64,000 bases of DNA from Hyalomma asiaticum (taxonomy: Eukaryota; Arthropoda; Arachnida; Ixodida; Ixodidae): assembly GCA_013339685.2 (NCBI GenBank), contig CM023483.1:149925915-149989914 (forward strand), read 5' to 3'. Position numbers and translations under genes: made by a program. The notes beneath the pieces were generated by a model. The model was not told where the DNA came from, ran no database searches, and saw nothing but the letters and a program-made list of their open reading frames with translations. This document shows positions 32,627 to 42,299 of the stretch, in pieces; position 1 is the stretch's first letter; the number at the start of each line of letters is the position of its first letter.

Positions 32627-33640
32627 AGCAGATCCACCTACGCAGCAGCCCTATGCCTGTTCCTCTGATAACGCCATTACATCGATGATTGCCACAGATC
32701 TAACCCCTCAGCAAACTGACGAACTATGTCGCATTTTGCTTGCATACAATGACATTTTTTACATCAGCGGTCGTCCTTTAGGCCAAGCTACGCTAGTGAC
32801 CCATCACATAAATACTGGCAATGCTCCTCCTATCCACCGCCGTGCCTATCGTGTATCCGCGTCTGAACGTAAAATAATTCAAAGCAAAGTTGACAAGATG
32901 CTCGCAAAGAACATCGTAGAGCCATCTTGCAGTCCGTGGGCATCACCTGTCGATTTGGTATGAAAGAAAGACGGCTCTTGGCGATTCTGCGTCGACTATC
33001 GGCACCTTAACCGAATTACAAAAAAAGACGTGTACCCCTTGCCACGCATAGATGACGCTCTTGACTGCCTATACGGAGCTCGCTACTTTTCAGTTGATCT
33101 ACGTTCCTGGTATTGGCAAATTGCCGTCAACGATACGGACCGTGAAAAGACAGCCTTTATAACACCTGACGGCCTTTATTAATTCAAGGTCATGCCATTC
33201 GGCCTTTGTAACGCTCCTGCCACCTTTGAATGCATGATGGACTCCCTCCTGAGAGGTTTTAAATGGTCCACATGTTTGTGCTACTCAGACGACGTTATCG
33301 TGTTTTCACCAACATTCGGAATGCACATTGACCATCTCACAACCATCCTGGACGTTTTTCGTCAGGCCGGGCTCCAGCTCAACTCATCGAAGTGTTGTTC
33401 TGGCCGCCGCCAAATCACTGTGCTTGGCCATTTAGTCGATGCCAACGGCGTGCAACCAGACCCGGGAATGATATGCTCAGTCAAGAACTACCCTGTTCCG
33501 CAGTCCATCAAGGATGTCCGCAGCTTCCTCGGGCTATATTCAAACTTTCGCCGTTTTGTCAAGGATTTTGCGAGCATAGCGAAGCCCCTAATGGAGCTTT
33601 TGAGGCAAGACATCTTTTCTTGAGGCCAGCAAAAAGCATC
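32601..33640 (+). pseudogene. Gypsy reverse transcriptase
   Basis: TDELCRILLAYNDIFYISGR and APPIHRRAYRVSASERKIIQ lead into the fingers. A TGA at 32961 interrupts SPVDLV-KKDGSWRFCVDYR. DVYPLPRIDDALDCLYGARY follows, then a stop near 33179 in PDGLY-FKVMPFGLCNAPA. The catalytic motif is CYSDDVIVF (about 33280), and the thumb has VLGHLVDANGVQPDPG and SFLGLYSNFRRFVKDF. Apart from two or three stops the domain is complete. Confidence 0.9.
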
Positions 33641-33659
33641 CGCATTCTCTCGCCTTATC

Positions 33660-34003
33660 ACCCTGCTCACGATGCCCCCAACCTCGCCCACTTTGACCTG
33701 TCTGCCCACACAGAGGTCTGCACTAACACAAGTGGCTACCGACTCAGTGCAGTATTAGGCCAACGTCAGTGTGGTCACGATCGTGTCATTGCCTACGCTA
33801 GCCGCCTCCTATCGACCGCTGAGAGAAACTACTCTATCACAGAGCGTGAGTGCTTGGCTCTTGCTTGGGCGGTAGCGAAGTTTCGACCCTATTTGTATGG
33901 TCGCCCATTTTCTGTAGTTACAGATCACCACACACTCTGTTGGTTGTCTACTCTTAATGATCCTTCCGGACGGCTCGGGCGCTGGGCCTTGCGTTTACAA
34001 GAG
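33660..34003 (+). pseudogene. Gypsy RNase H, first half
   Basis: HFDLSAHTEVCTNTSGYRLS has Asn in place of the first catalytic Asp (TDAS). VIAYASRLLSTAERNYSITE, AVAKFRPYLYGRPFSVVTDH and RLGRWALRLQEYSY follow. The frame is cut after EYSY by the RTE insertion and continues at 37286 with SVVYKSGRLHRDADCLSRYP. Confidence 0.85.
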
Positions 34004-34012
34004 TATTCATAT

Positions 34013-34202
34013 TGTCACAACGTGGAAAAACAAGACCGGACCACGATGGGACAAAAAGAACAAGGAACTGTATTATCAGAAAACCACAGGAAACGCAGAC
34101 GCCAAACTTCGTCTTCCTCTGAAAACCCGGTGGTCCTTGCTCGTGCTCCTACTTCGTTTTTCTCGGCTACCAAAGTACATTTTCCAAAGTACAGTCGCGA
34201 CA
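34013..34202 (-). mobile_element. Solo LTR nested at the RTE 3' junction
   Basis: The minus strand reads TGTCGCGACTGTACTTTGGA at one end and TTTTTCCACGTTGTGACA at the other, so a 190-bp unit starts TGT, ends ACA and has short inverted ends. ATAT flanks it on both sides (34009-34012 and 34203-34206), fitting a 4-bp target duplication. No internal genes remain, as expected after LTR-LTR recombination. Its family is not the same as any gypsy copy in the window. Confidence 0.7.
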
Positions 34203-34257
34203 ATATTCATCATCTTCATGACGATGTCCACTGCAGGACGAAGGCCTCTCCCAATCC

Positions 34258-34695
34258 TCACCATCCTTGCCTGTCCTGTGCGAGCTGATTCCATTTCGCG
34301 CCCGTGAACTTCCTAATTTCGTCCCCCCATCTCACCCTCTGCCGCCCACAGCCGCGCTTACCCTCTCTTGGTATCCATTCCGTCGTTCTGACTGTCCATC
34401 GGTTATCTATCCTCATCACGTGGCCTGCCCATGTCCATTTTTTCTTCTTAACGTCGGTTATTATGTTGGCGACTCCCGTCTGTTCTCTGATCAACTCGGC
34501 TCTCTTTCTATCTCTTAATGTAACGCCTATCATTTTTCGTTTCATCGCCTGCTGCGCGGTTCTTAACTTCCTCTCGAACTTCTTCGTAATTCTCCAAGTT
34601 TCTGCCCCGTATGTCAGTACTGGCAAAATGCAGTAGTTATATATAGTTGTAGATTTCCTTTCATGAGTTGGGAATGTCTCCCATACGCGCGCCAT
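34258..34695 (-). pseudogene. RTE C-terminal domain
   Basis: A 145-aa frame with TYGAETWRITKKFERKLRTA, MKRKMIGVTLRDRKRAELIR, KKKWTWAGHVMRIDN and the tail WNQLAQDRQGW. This tail is diagnostic for the RTE/BovB-like clade of arthropod LINEs. Confidence 0.9.
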
Positions 34696-34699
34696 CCCA

Positions 34700-35771
34700 T
34701 GTTTATTCTACGGTGGATTTCTTTTATATGGGCAGGTTCTCCTGTCAGTAGCTGTCCTAGATATAGGTATTCTTCTACGACTTCTAATGTCTGGTTTACG
34801 ATCGTGAAGCCACATTTTTTTCGCCGTGCCACTGAGCATTATCTTTGTTTTCTGCATGTTCATCCTTAATCCTACTTTAGAGCTTTCTCGGCTTAAGTCT
34901 TCAACCATCTTTTGCAGTTCGTCGCCATCACTGCTAAAAAGTACTATGTCGTCTGCAAATCATAAGTTACTTAGATACTATTCGCCGTTAATCCTTAGCC
35001 CTGTCTCGTCCCAGTCTAGTCTTCTGAAGATTTCTTCCAAACATGCAGTAAACAGCATTAGAGAAATTGTATCTCCTTGTCTGACACCCTTCTGTATTGG
35101 AATTTTTCTGCTTTTCTTATGGAGGAGCAAGGTGGCTGTAGAATCTTTATAGATGTGTACATAGCTATCGCATATTCCTTGTCGGCGTAATGCCTCTAGA
35201 ACTGCTGGTATCTCTACCGAGTCGAAAGCCTTTTAGTAGTCTATGAAAGCCATATAGAGGGGTTTGTTGTATTTCACGGACTTCTCGGTTACTTGATTGA
35301 TCACATGAAGGTGGTCTATGGTGGAGTATCCTTTTCTGAACCCTGCTTGCTCTCTAGGTTGATTAAATTCAAGTGTGGCCCTTATTCCGTTGGAGAGAAC
35401 CTTTGTGAAAATTTTGGAAAGTGCTGAGAGTAAGCTGATCGGCCTGTAGTTCCTGAAGTCTTTAACATCTCCTTCTTATGTACTAGTAGAATATTTGTGT
35501 TTTTCCAGCTGACTGGTACATTTGAAGTTTTGAGGCATTGTGTGTATAGTGTCGTGAGCGTTTTAGTTAAGAAGTCTTCTCCATCTTTGATCAAGTCGGC
35601 GGTTATGCCGTCTTCTCCAGCCGCTTTTCCGCAGGACATGCCCTTAATTGCTTTCCTAACTTCGTCCGCAGTGACGCATGGGATTTCGTAGTCCGGCTCG
35701 ACATTTAATACACTCAATGTAGGCAGACTCGTATTTGAGCTGTATGGTTCAGAGTAGAAGTCCTCGGCCAC
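34700..35771 (-). pseudogene. RTE reverse transcriptase
   Basis: AEDFYSEPYSSNTSLPTL and VRKAIKGMSCGKAAGEDGIT start the RT (frame 35382-35771). Then come NQPREQAGFRKGYSTIDHLH, MAFIDY and KAFDSVEIPAVLEALRRQ with a stop between, GVRQGDTISLMLFTACLEEI, and the catalytic FADDIVLFSSDGDE at about 34950, preceded by a TGA. KVGLRMNMQKTKIML is the thumb start. All core blocks are present in order. Confidence 0.9.
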
Positions 35772-35790
35772 TTTGGTTATATCACTGAAG

Positions 35791-36453
35791 TTAGTAACTG
35801 GTGTTGCCCTGCTTATCTTTCACTGCATGCATTATGTTCTTTCCCGCGCAAAGCCTCCTTTTAGTTGTTTTGATGCTGACTCCTTTTTTCACGGCTGCTT
35901 CTATTTCTTTCACGTTATGGTTACGTACGTCCCTGACTCTACTTTTGTTGATGAACTTAGACAGCTCGGCGAATTTTATCCTGTCTCTTGAGCTAGTTAT
36001 TCTCATCTGTTGGCGTTGTTTGATTAGATCTTTAGTAGATTCAGAGAGCTTATTCACAACTTGTCTTGGTGCTCTGCCCCCTACTTCGATTGCTGCTTCG
36101 GTGATCAGCTTAGTAATGTCTTCGTTCATCTTCTCTATGTCCTCATTATCTTCCTGTCCTAGAGCCTCATACTTGTTCTTAAGTGCAATTCTAAATTCTT
36201 CTCTTTTCGCCCTGACGCCATCAGGGTTGGCCTGTTTCCGTGTGATTAATTTTGTCCTTCTCCGGTTTAGGTTGAGGGTTATCTTCGCCCTTACTAGTCT
36301 GCGGTCACTAATTCTGACCTTATTAACCACTTCCGTGTCTTGTACTATACTTGGATCACTGCACATTACGAAATCTATTTCGTTTTTCGTTTCTCCGTAG
36401 GGGCTTTTCCATGTCCACTTTCTGTTCTTGCGTTTTTTAAGGAAACTATTCAT
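35791..36453 (-). pseudogene. RTE endonuclease end and linker
   Basis: KWTWKSPYGETKNEIDFVMC followed by VVNKVRISDRRLVRAKI completes the endonuclease, with SDR where the catalytic SDH is expected (His to Arg). A basic, helical linker (EEFRIALKNKYEALGQEDNE and KLITEAAIEVGGRA) connects to the RT. The frame ends near 35791 and continues about 20 bp on in another frame. Confidence 0.9.
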
Positions 36454-36557
36454 AACATGGAGGTGATTTCATTCTGCAAATTCCACTAGCATCTCTCCTC
36501 TGCTGTTTCTATCACCTTCGCTGTAGTTGCCGACCGCCTGTTCTCGTAGTATCTTTC

Positions 36558-37067
36558 CTATTTTCGCGTTGAAGCCCCCATGACAGCTGTATACTGGGTG
36601 TGTACCTTGTTCAGTGCCGTTTCTACGTCCTCATAAAACTGTTCTACAGCCTTGTCCTTGTGGCTGGTCGTTGGTGCGTAACATTGTATTAGCTTTAGTT
36701 TGTATCGCTTATTTAATTTTAACACGATACCTGCTACCCTTTCATTGACGCTATAGAATTCTTCGATGTTACCTGCTATGTCCTTGTGTATAAGGAATCC
36801 CACCCCGTATTCGCGCTTCTCTGGCAGTCCTCTATAGCAGAGAACCTGCCCTTCATTAAGCGATAAGTATCCTTCTCCTGGTTTCCTAACCTCGCTAAGG
36901 CCTATGATATCCCAGTTAATACCCCTTAATTCTCCTAGTAGTTCAGCTAGTCTCGCTTCACTTGAAATAGTTCGCGTGTTAATAGTCGCTACGTTAGTTT
37001 CCAACGGTTGCATGTCCGAGTCCAGCAGCTTTCCGAGCCTTTTGTTCCTATCCCCTCGTGGTCGCAT
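36558..37067 (-). pseudogene. RTE endonuclease, N-terminal part
   Basis: An AP-type endonuclease domain that nicks the target for RT priming. NVATINTRTISSEARLAELL carries the first Asn motif, and NWDIIGLSEVRKPGEGYLSL the catalytic Glu. YGVGFLIHKDIAGNIEEFY, RYKLKLIQCYAPT and AVMGASTRK follow, the last in place of the usual MGDFNAK. The missing Asp/Asn of GDFN alone would impair the nuclease. The frame changes at about 36560. Confidence 0.9.
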
Positions 37068-37285
37068 CCGCGGCTAGAAGCTCCATTGATGTCACCGTCG
37101 TAGGTCCAGTGTTCGGATGGTTCGGTCCTTGGGAGGTGTTGGCCATGATGTTTTACCAGGGAGGCCATTTCCTGTTGTGGTGCACAGTTGAGTTACGCAG
37201 ATAAGGCATGGTGGTGGTGAGCGCCCTTATGCATCTTGTCCAAATGCTCCGTTGGGGGAGAGTTCTTTCAGAGATTATTCATATT

Positions 37286-38648
37286 CAGTCGTGTACAAAT
37301 CTGGCCGCTTGCATCGCGATGCAGATTGCTTGTCTCGCTATCCCGTCGACAGCCCTCACGCCAACGATGAGAACACAGTCCACTGTATCTTCTCAGTGTC
37401 TGACCTGGCTAACCTTGGCGACGAACAAAATCGCGACCCTTCCTTGCGAGCGAGCGATCATCGAACACATACATGCATCGCCAAATGATGCCTCCGTCAG
37501 AAGATTTCTCGTCCAGAATGGCGTCCTCTACCGACATAATTTTCGGCCCGAAGGACCTGACCTGCTCATAGTCGTACCGAGACACCTACGCCGGAGCATA
37601 CTCAACGAACTTCATGACGCACCCAGTGCCGGCACCTCGGTGTATCCCGCACATACGACCGTGTCTGCCGCCGTTTCTTGTGGCTTGGACTTGCACGCTC
37701 TGTCCACCGTTACGTGGCTGCCTGCGAGGCGTGTCAACGTCGAAAACGGCCCCCCCTTCCACCTGCCGGTCACCTTCAGTCGATTGACATCACCGCAGAA
37801 CCCTTCTTTCGCGTCCCTTTCCTAACATCTGCCTCCGGCAACAAGTGGGTCACAGTGGCGACAGATTACGCCACACGCTATGCAGGTCACTCGCGCACTA
37901 CCGACCAGCTGTGCCACTGATGTTGCGGATTTCCTGCTGTGTGACGTGATCCTCCTTCACGGTGCTCCGCAACAGCTGCTTACTGACCGTGGCTGTAACA
38001 TTTTGTCCCAGGTAATCGCCGACATCCTCCGTTCCTGTTCAACTCAACATGACCACTTCATACCACCCACAGACCAACGGCCTCACCGAGCGCCTAAATC
38101 GCACCCTTACAGACATGCTAGCTATGTACATTTCCGATGATCATCGCGATTGGGACGTGGTGCTTCCTTACATAACATTTGCCTACAACTCCTCTCGCCA
38201 TGATACTGCTGGATTTTCGCCTTTCTACCTGTTGTACGGACGAGAGCCGGCATTACCCCTAGATAACATGCTCCCTCCACCGACCACTGCTACCACTGAA
38301 TATGCCCATGAAGCCACTGCACGCGCAGATCACGCTCGCCAGCTTGCCCGTGTTTGGCTTATGGCGTCACAAAGCAGTCAACAGCGTCGCTACGATGCTC
38401 AACATCGAGAGCTATATTTTTCGCCTGGTGAACTTGTGCTCCTCTGGACCCCATGGCGCCGTGTGGAATTGTCCGAAAAGCTCGTTTCCCGCTATGCTGG
38501 GCCGTACCGCGTGTTGCGCCAAGTGACTCCAGTCGCTTAGGAAATTGCTCCCGTCTCATCCACGACGGCCGATCCCAATTCATCCAGAGACGTTGTCCAT
38601 GTCTCGCGGCTGAAACCCTACAACTCTGTTTCGGACGACACTTTTTAG
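37286..38648 (+). pseudogene. Gypsy RNase H end and integrase
   Basis: SVVYKSGRLHRDADCLSRYP closes RNase H. Integrase has LNELHDAPSAG and RRFLWLGLARSVHRYVAACE then ACQRRK (zinc domain, in shifting frames 37580-37750), SASGNKWVTVATDYATRYA (first Asp), APQQLLTDRGCNILSQVIA (second Asp), TNGLTERLNRTLTDMLAMYI (Glu), and a C-terminal ELVLLWTPWRRVELSEKLVS. The end reads VVHVSRLKPYNSVSDDTF before the stop at about 38648. The DDE triad is complete, but five frame changes break it. Confidence 0.9.
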
Positions 38649-38683
38649 CCGCTCCAGGATGGAGCTTCTACCGCCGGGGGTCA

Positions 38684-38809
38684 TGCTACGGCACATACGC
38701 GAGTGTCTTTCATGGTTGGTCGAAAGAAGAAGACGAAGTGATAACCGAATGCTGGCTGTTCTTGCTGTGCACGGTTATGGTGGAGCCTGTAAATACAAGT
38801 GTATATGGC
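38684..38809 (+). mobile_element. 3' LTR of the gypsy element
   Basis: Preceded by the purine/G run CGCCGGGGGTCA. It matches 31126-31254 with a 3-bp deletion (GAC) and three substitutions. Similarity stops at GTATATGGC, so the last few bases of the LTR may be lost. Confidence 0.85.
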
Positions 38810-39237
38810 CTTATTTATGCATAACAATATTTCGTAATTATACAAAATGGGCTAAGTAGAACACTTTTGAAGGCTACAACAACCAGCAGATGAACAGAAA
38901 TACACGAAATAGAGCGCTTCACCTTACTGGTCTATGTGAGAGACAAGTGCTAAAGGACCCATGACAACCAATTTTTTTATGGCGAATTTTACGTTTTAAT
39001 GAGTAGAACAGTGTCTTGTAATCATGGAATGAAACCATAAATTCTTCAGTAATTAATCCCAGCAGTGCCAATTTTGATCAATTTTCTTGAAGCTTCGAAA
39101 TGCACGCCAAATACCATAAGAAACTAGCACTGGCGGGGCTATGGGGCAGCTGCAAGAAGTGACCACACACAATGATCATGTGAACTCAAGTTTCGGTGAT
39201 GTTGTGGAGAGTGCCTGCGCCAGTCCAGTTGCTGAAT
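38810..39237. other. No feature recognised
   Basis: AT-rich; no motif seen. Confidence 0.35.
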
Positions 39238-39600
39238 CATGGATGGATGCATGGATGTTATGAGCGTCCCCTTTATAATGGGGCGGTAGCCCGTGGGCCA
39301 CCAAGCTCTACCTTGTCCCTAATCACACATTTTCCCAACAAATTTTTCTCTGCGCCTACCTATTTTAGCTCTTATCATTCCACTGTGAAGTACAAATCTT
39401 ACTCTATTTTGTGTTTCTATTTGTTCCATACCTTTCTGCCACCAAAGCGCCTTTGACTTATCTCTATCACCAACATGTTCAGCTTTCCTGTGCTATCCCT
39501 GAAGCACACGTGCCCTCCTGCTGGGTAGTATCCACACATACACCAGGGGATGATATCTGTCCATTCAGTGATCTGTCATTTCCCCGACTTCTGCAGAGCA
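39238..39600 (-). mobile_element. 3' end of a minus-strand LINE
   Basis: On the minus strand the sequence runs through AGCTTGGTGGCCCACGGGCT, ACCGCCCCATTATAAAGGGG and ACGCTCATAACATCCATGCA into an (ATCC)n tail (39238-39257). The tail and the paired CCGCCCC/GGGG block look like a LINE 3' UTR. No coding part remains. Confidence 0.5.
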
Positions 39601-39656
39601 AGTACACGTATCCCCTTCTTCATTTAATTTGATTCTGTAACTTTGTGTTCTCAAGA

Positions 39657-39860
39657 AGCACTTGTTTTTGGGCTAGCTGGTGACTTAGCTTGCTAAACAT
39701 GGTCAGTCGCAAAAAGAAACGAGGAAAAGAGTAGAACCAGGAAAGATACAGATGAGCGCCAACTACCAACTGTTTATCGCTGGTCAGGTTACAAGCTAGG
39801 TGAACTTTCCAACATGCGCAACAAAGCAAATGTTACAACATCAAACATGTTATCGTGGAA
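39657..39860. mobile_element. Probable PLE terminal fragment
   Basis: CACTTGTTTTTGGGCTAGCT followed by GGTGACTTAG resembles the PLE leader at 15405 (ACTTGTTGTTGGGCTAGTTG), and GCGCCAACTACCAACTGTTT resembles the interior of PLE ends. Only similarity in style supports it. Confidence 0.4.
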
Positions 39861-39914
39861 TTATTCTATCTGAAACGCGTGTTTAGTGGTGTACGGCGAC
39901 ACTGAGGTGTCACT

Positions 39915-39981
39915 GACACAAGCAGACCCTTTCTTTCCTAGACAGGCATTCCATATAAGAAAGAAAGGGTCTGCTTGTGTC
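39915..39981. repeat. Perfect 23-bp foldback at the edge of an RT fragment
   Basis: 39915-39937 (GACACAAGCAGACCC then TTTCTTTC) is the exact reverse complement of 39959-39981, with a 21-nt loop. The gypsy RT fragment begins immediately to the right, and left of it no RT sequence is found. Confidence 0.85.
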
Positions 39982-40220
39982 CTGCGTGGGCTAAAATGGA
40001 GGACCTGTCTGCTACTTAGACGACATTGTAGTATTTCTAAATACATTTGCCGAACACCTGGAGCGTCTCGAACAAGTGCTAGCCTGCCTCGCACGCACGG
40101 GCCCACAGCTCAATACGATGAAATGTACTTTCTCAAGCAAGATCATCAGAGTGCTGGGCACTTAGTCAGTAAAGACGGTATTCGACCGGACCCTGAAAAA
40201 CTCTCCGCTGTCCTAGAATG
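39965..40220 (+). pseudogene. Gypsy RT fragment
   Basis: LRGLKWRTCL, then CYLDDIVVFLNTFAEHLERL (catalytic YLDD), TGPQLNTMKCTFSSKIIRVL and GHLVSKDGIRPDPEKLSAVL. It ends at LEW, where the CR1 element starts. The rest of this gypsy copy was not found on the far side of the CR1 element. Confidence 0.85.
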
Positions 40221-40273
40221 GTGGGCTTGGTGGATGCTTCGTTTCGTCACCACCTAATCCACTGCTCTTCGCT

Positions 40274-41457
40274 ATGCAGGTGCTATCAGCCATCGTCGCA
40301 CATCTGCTTGTTGTTGCCGGTGTGTCTGCTTCTGCTGACACATCGCTGGGATGTGGATTGCGGCGCATTGACATTGCCCTGGCCACTGGCGACCAGACAG
40401 CCAGCAAAGCAGATTTCATCTCGCCGCTGTCTGCCTTCTTGTTGCCACTTCCACAAGGCTTGGCTCTCGATGGTGGATGGACAGCGCCATCGCCAGCAAC
40501 GTCACCTACTTCGCCAGCTATAAAATGTGTGCATCCATCGGCGGCACTTCGTGGGCTTGGTGGCTGCTCCGTTTCGTCACCACCTAATCCACTGCTCTTC
40601 GCTGTGCAAGTTAGTGTTCCGCAATCCCTCTTCACAAAAAGGGGCAGTAATTACTTCCTGCTGCAGCTACCGAGCCCACGTTGCTGCTGTACGACTGTTG
40701 TTGAGTGTGTCAGTTCTGTGAGATTGTTATCGCTGCTCATATCGGGAGACATCGAGTCAAATCCCGGCCCTGACGCTATTATCGCCGAACTGAAAAAGCT
40801 TTCCGTGGGCCAGTCAGCACTGTTCATTGAAGTGCAGGGACTAAAAATCCAACTGCTAACAACAGAACAAGCCCTATCCAACCTAGCTAAGCGAATCACT
40901 GATATAGAAAAACATTACCAAGCTCTTCTACCCCTAAAAGCTAAACTTGAACTAATTAAAAACAACAGCGTTCACACAGCGCGCAGAACAGATGACCTCG
41001 AGTCGCGTTTGGATGACGCAGAGAACAGGTCACGGCGTAACAATTTAATTTTTTACGGTGTACCAGATACCAATCCCTCTGAATCGTACGACGAGTCCGA
41101 AAAACTAATTGTTCGCCATTGCCAACAGGCACTTAGGCATAGACATTTAACCCTAAAGAAATTGATTGTGCGCATCGCTTGGGTCGCCACTCACCCAGCA
41201 GATGTAGGCCAATAATTGCAAAGTTCACTTTCTACAAGACGAAACACGAAATACTTTCCAACGGACGTAAGCTGAAGGGAACGCCGTACAGCATCGGAGA
41301 GGATTTCTCACGGCGCGATCAAAATAGCAGAAGGCAGTCGGTCGAGTTTGCCACACAGAAGTCTGCTCCATTTTCGTTACGTTATAAGACACTACACATT
41401 GGATCGAAACGTTACTGGTTCAATGAAATCACAAAAACAGTGCAAGAAGTTCAATAG
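40274..41457 (+). pseudogene. CR1 ORF1 protein with 2A-like motif and coiled coil
   Basis: The frame 40274-41215 (313 aa) has an Ala/Leu-rich N-terminal part, then LLSLLISGDIESNPGP (residues about 151-166). A coiled-coil stretch follows (IIAELKKLSVGQSALFIEVQ, LTTEQALSNLAKRITDIEKH), then LESRLDDAENRSRRNNLIFY and GVPD, a classic CR1/L1-like ORF1 block. A frameshift near 41185 moves the remaining part (RPIIAKFTFYKTKHEILSNG, PFSLRYKTLHIGSKRYWF) to the frame ending at 41457. The true start is not certain, because the first 110 codons lie in the duplicated 5' region. Confidence 0.85.
40745..40771 (+). other. 2A-like ribosome-skipping motif GDIESNPGP
   Basis: The codons give G-D-I-E-S-N-P-G-P, which fits the 2A consensus D-x-E-x-N-P-G-P exactly. 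It is preceded by the Leu-rich LLSLLIS, as in active 2A peptides. In 2A, the ribosome skips the Gly-Pro bond and releases the upstream chain. Here it would separate an N-terminal piece of up to 165 residues from the coiled-coil ORF1 protein. Confidence 0.85.
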
Positions 41458-41529
41458 CAATCATGTCGACGTAAAACTGTAACCGCCAATCTTCAGCCTA
41501 GATTTAAAGCTAACCCTTCTTTTTCTCTA

Positions 41530-42262
41530 ATTTTCACGAACGCTCGAAGTTTCATGCCTAAACGCGGTCACTTAATTGTCTCATCTTGTGAAATCATCAG
41601 ATAGCAGTATCCTCATACTAACAGAAACGTGGCTAACAAATGACGTCACCGAGGCGGAAGTGCTCGCCTATCTACCGGATTTCAATGCTTTTCGGAAATA
41701 CCGCAAAAGCACTCGCGTAGGTAGTGTCCTCATTGCAATCAGTAATCAATTAGCATGTTCCGTAATCAACATCGACACTGCTTTAGAAATGTTATGGATA
41801 TTGATAAGAGCATTGCCGCAATCTGTATTATTATGTGTTTGCTATAGGCCCCCACAAAACAATACTAGCTTTTCTCGCGCACTTAATAATATTCTAAACT
41901 AGCTTACATCAACGTATGCTAAAGCCGAAATCGTTCTCTTTAGTGATTTTAATTTTTCTGGTAACAACTGGGAAGATGATACTTCTATTGCTAGCCCAAC
42001 AGAAGCTAGAGATTTTCTTCGTGTTTGTCTTGATTACAATCTTACACAGTTAGTAACTCAGCCAACGCGTCTCCCATGCGACTCCTCTAATATTTTAGAT
42101 TTAATACTGACAACCCATCCTGATAGCCTCTCTTCGATCCACTATTTCCGTGAGATCAGCGACAACAAAGTTATTCATGCAGACTTCAGTTTCAGCCCTG
42201 CTGCCCGACACATGCAAAAGAAAATAATAACCTTGTACGATAATGGTAACTATAAACAATGA
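41530..42262 (+). pseudogene. CR1 ORF2 endonuclease
   Basis: FTNARSFMPKRGHLIV, then SSDSSILILTETWLTNDVTE (catalytic Glu), RKYRKSTRVGSVLIAISNQL, SVLLCVCYRPPQNNTSFSR, IVLFSDFNFSGNNWED (GDFN-type Asp/Asn) and HYFREISDNKVIHADFSFSP, where SDN replaces the catalytic SDH. One early frameshift (about 41580) and a TAG at 41900 interrupt it. Confidence 0.85.
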
Positions 42263-42299
42263 ACTTGCGGCATTTTTTGAGGTATTCCAGTTTAATTTT

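Larger units (their letters stand above)
34203..37275 (-). mobile_element. RTE-type LINE, near full length, inside gypsy RNase H
   Basis: Minus strand, 5' to 3': endonuclease, linker, RT, C-terminal zinc-poor tail, and a 3' end with GATGATGAATAT. The gypsy flank TATTCATATTCA is repeated on the two sides (34004-34012 continuing at 34207 after the solo LTR, and 37276-37287), a target duplication of about 12 bp. The two gypsy halves join in frame when the insert is left out. The reading frame is broken by a few stops and frameshifts. Confidence 0.9.
31126..38809 (+). mobile_element. Ty3/gypsy retrotransposon with both LTRs, host of nested elements
   Basis: The 5' LTR (31126-31254) and 3' LTR (38684-38809) differ by three substitutions and one 3-bp indel. 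Between them lie gag, a protease deletion marked by a 28-bp foldback, RT, RNase H and integrase. A full-length RTE element (34203-37275) plus a solo LTR interrupt RNase H. It lies just upstream of the RIC8 exon at 30866, on the opposite strand. Flanking 4-6 bp target repeats are not visible. Confidence 0.9.

Noticed and set aside
35801..36400. 199-aa hydrophobic plus-strand open frame, membrane-protein-like
   Set aside because: It is the complement of the RTE endonuclease and linker; the Leu/Ser-rich look comes from reading Glu/Lys codons antisense.
31126..38809. Endogenous retrovirus with envelope
   Set aside because: After integrase the sequence goes directly to the purine tract and LTR; no envelope-like frame is present in any gypsy copy here.
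40274..40735. Signal peptide or secreted protein at the start of the 313-aa frame
   Set aside because: The Leu/Ala-rich start lies in the duplicated 5' region of the LINE and is probably untranslated.
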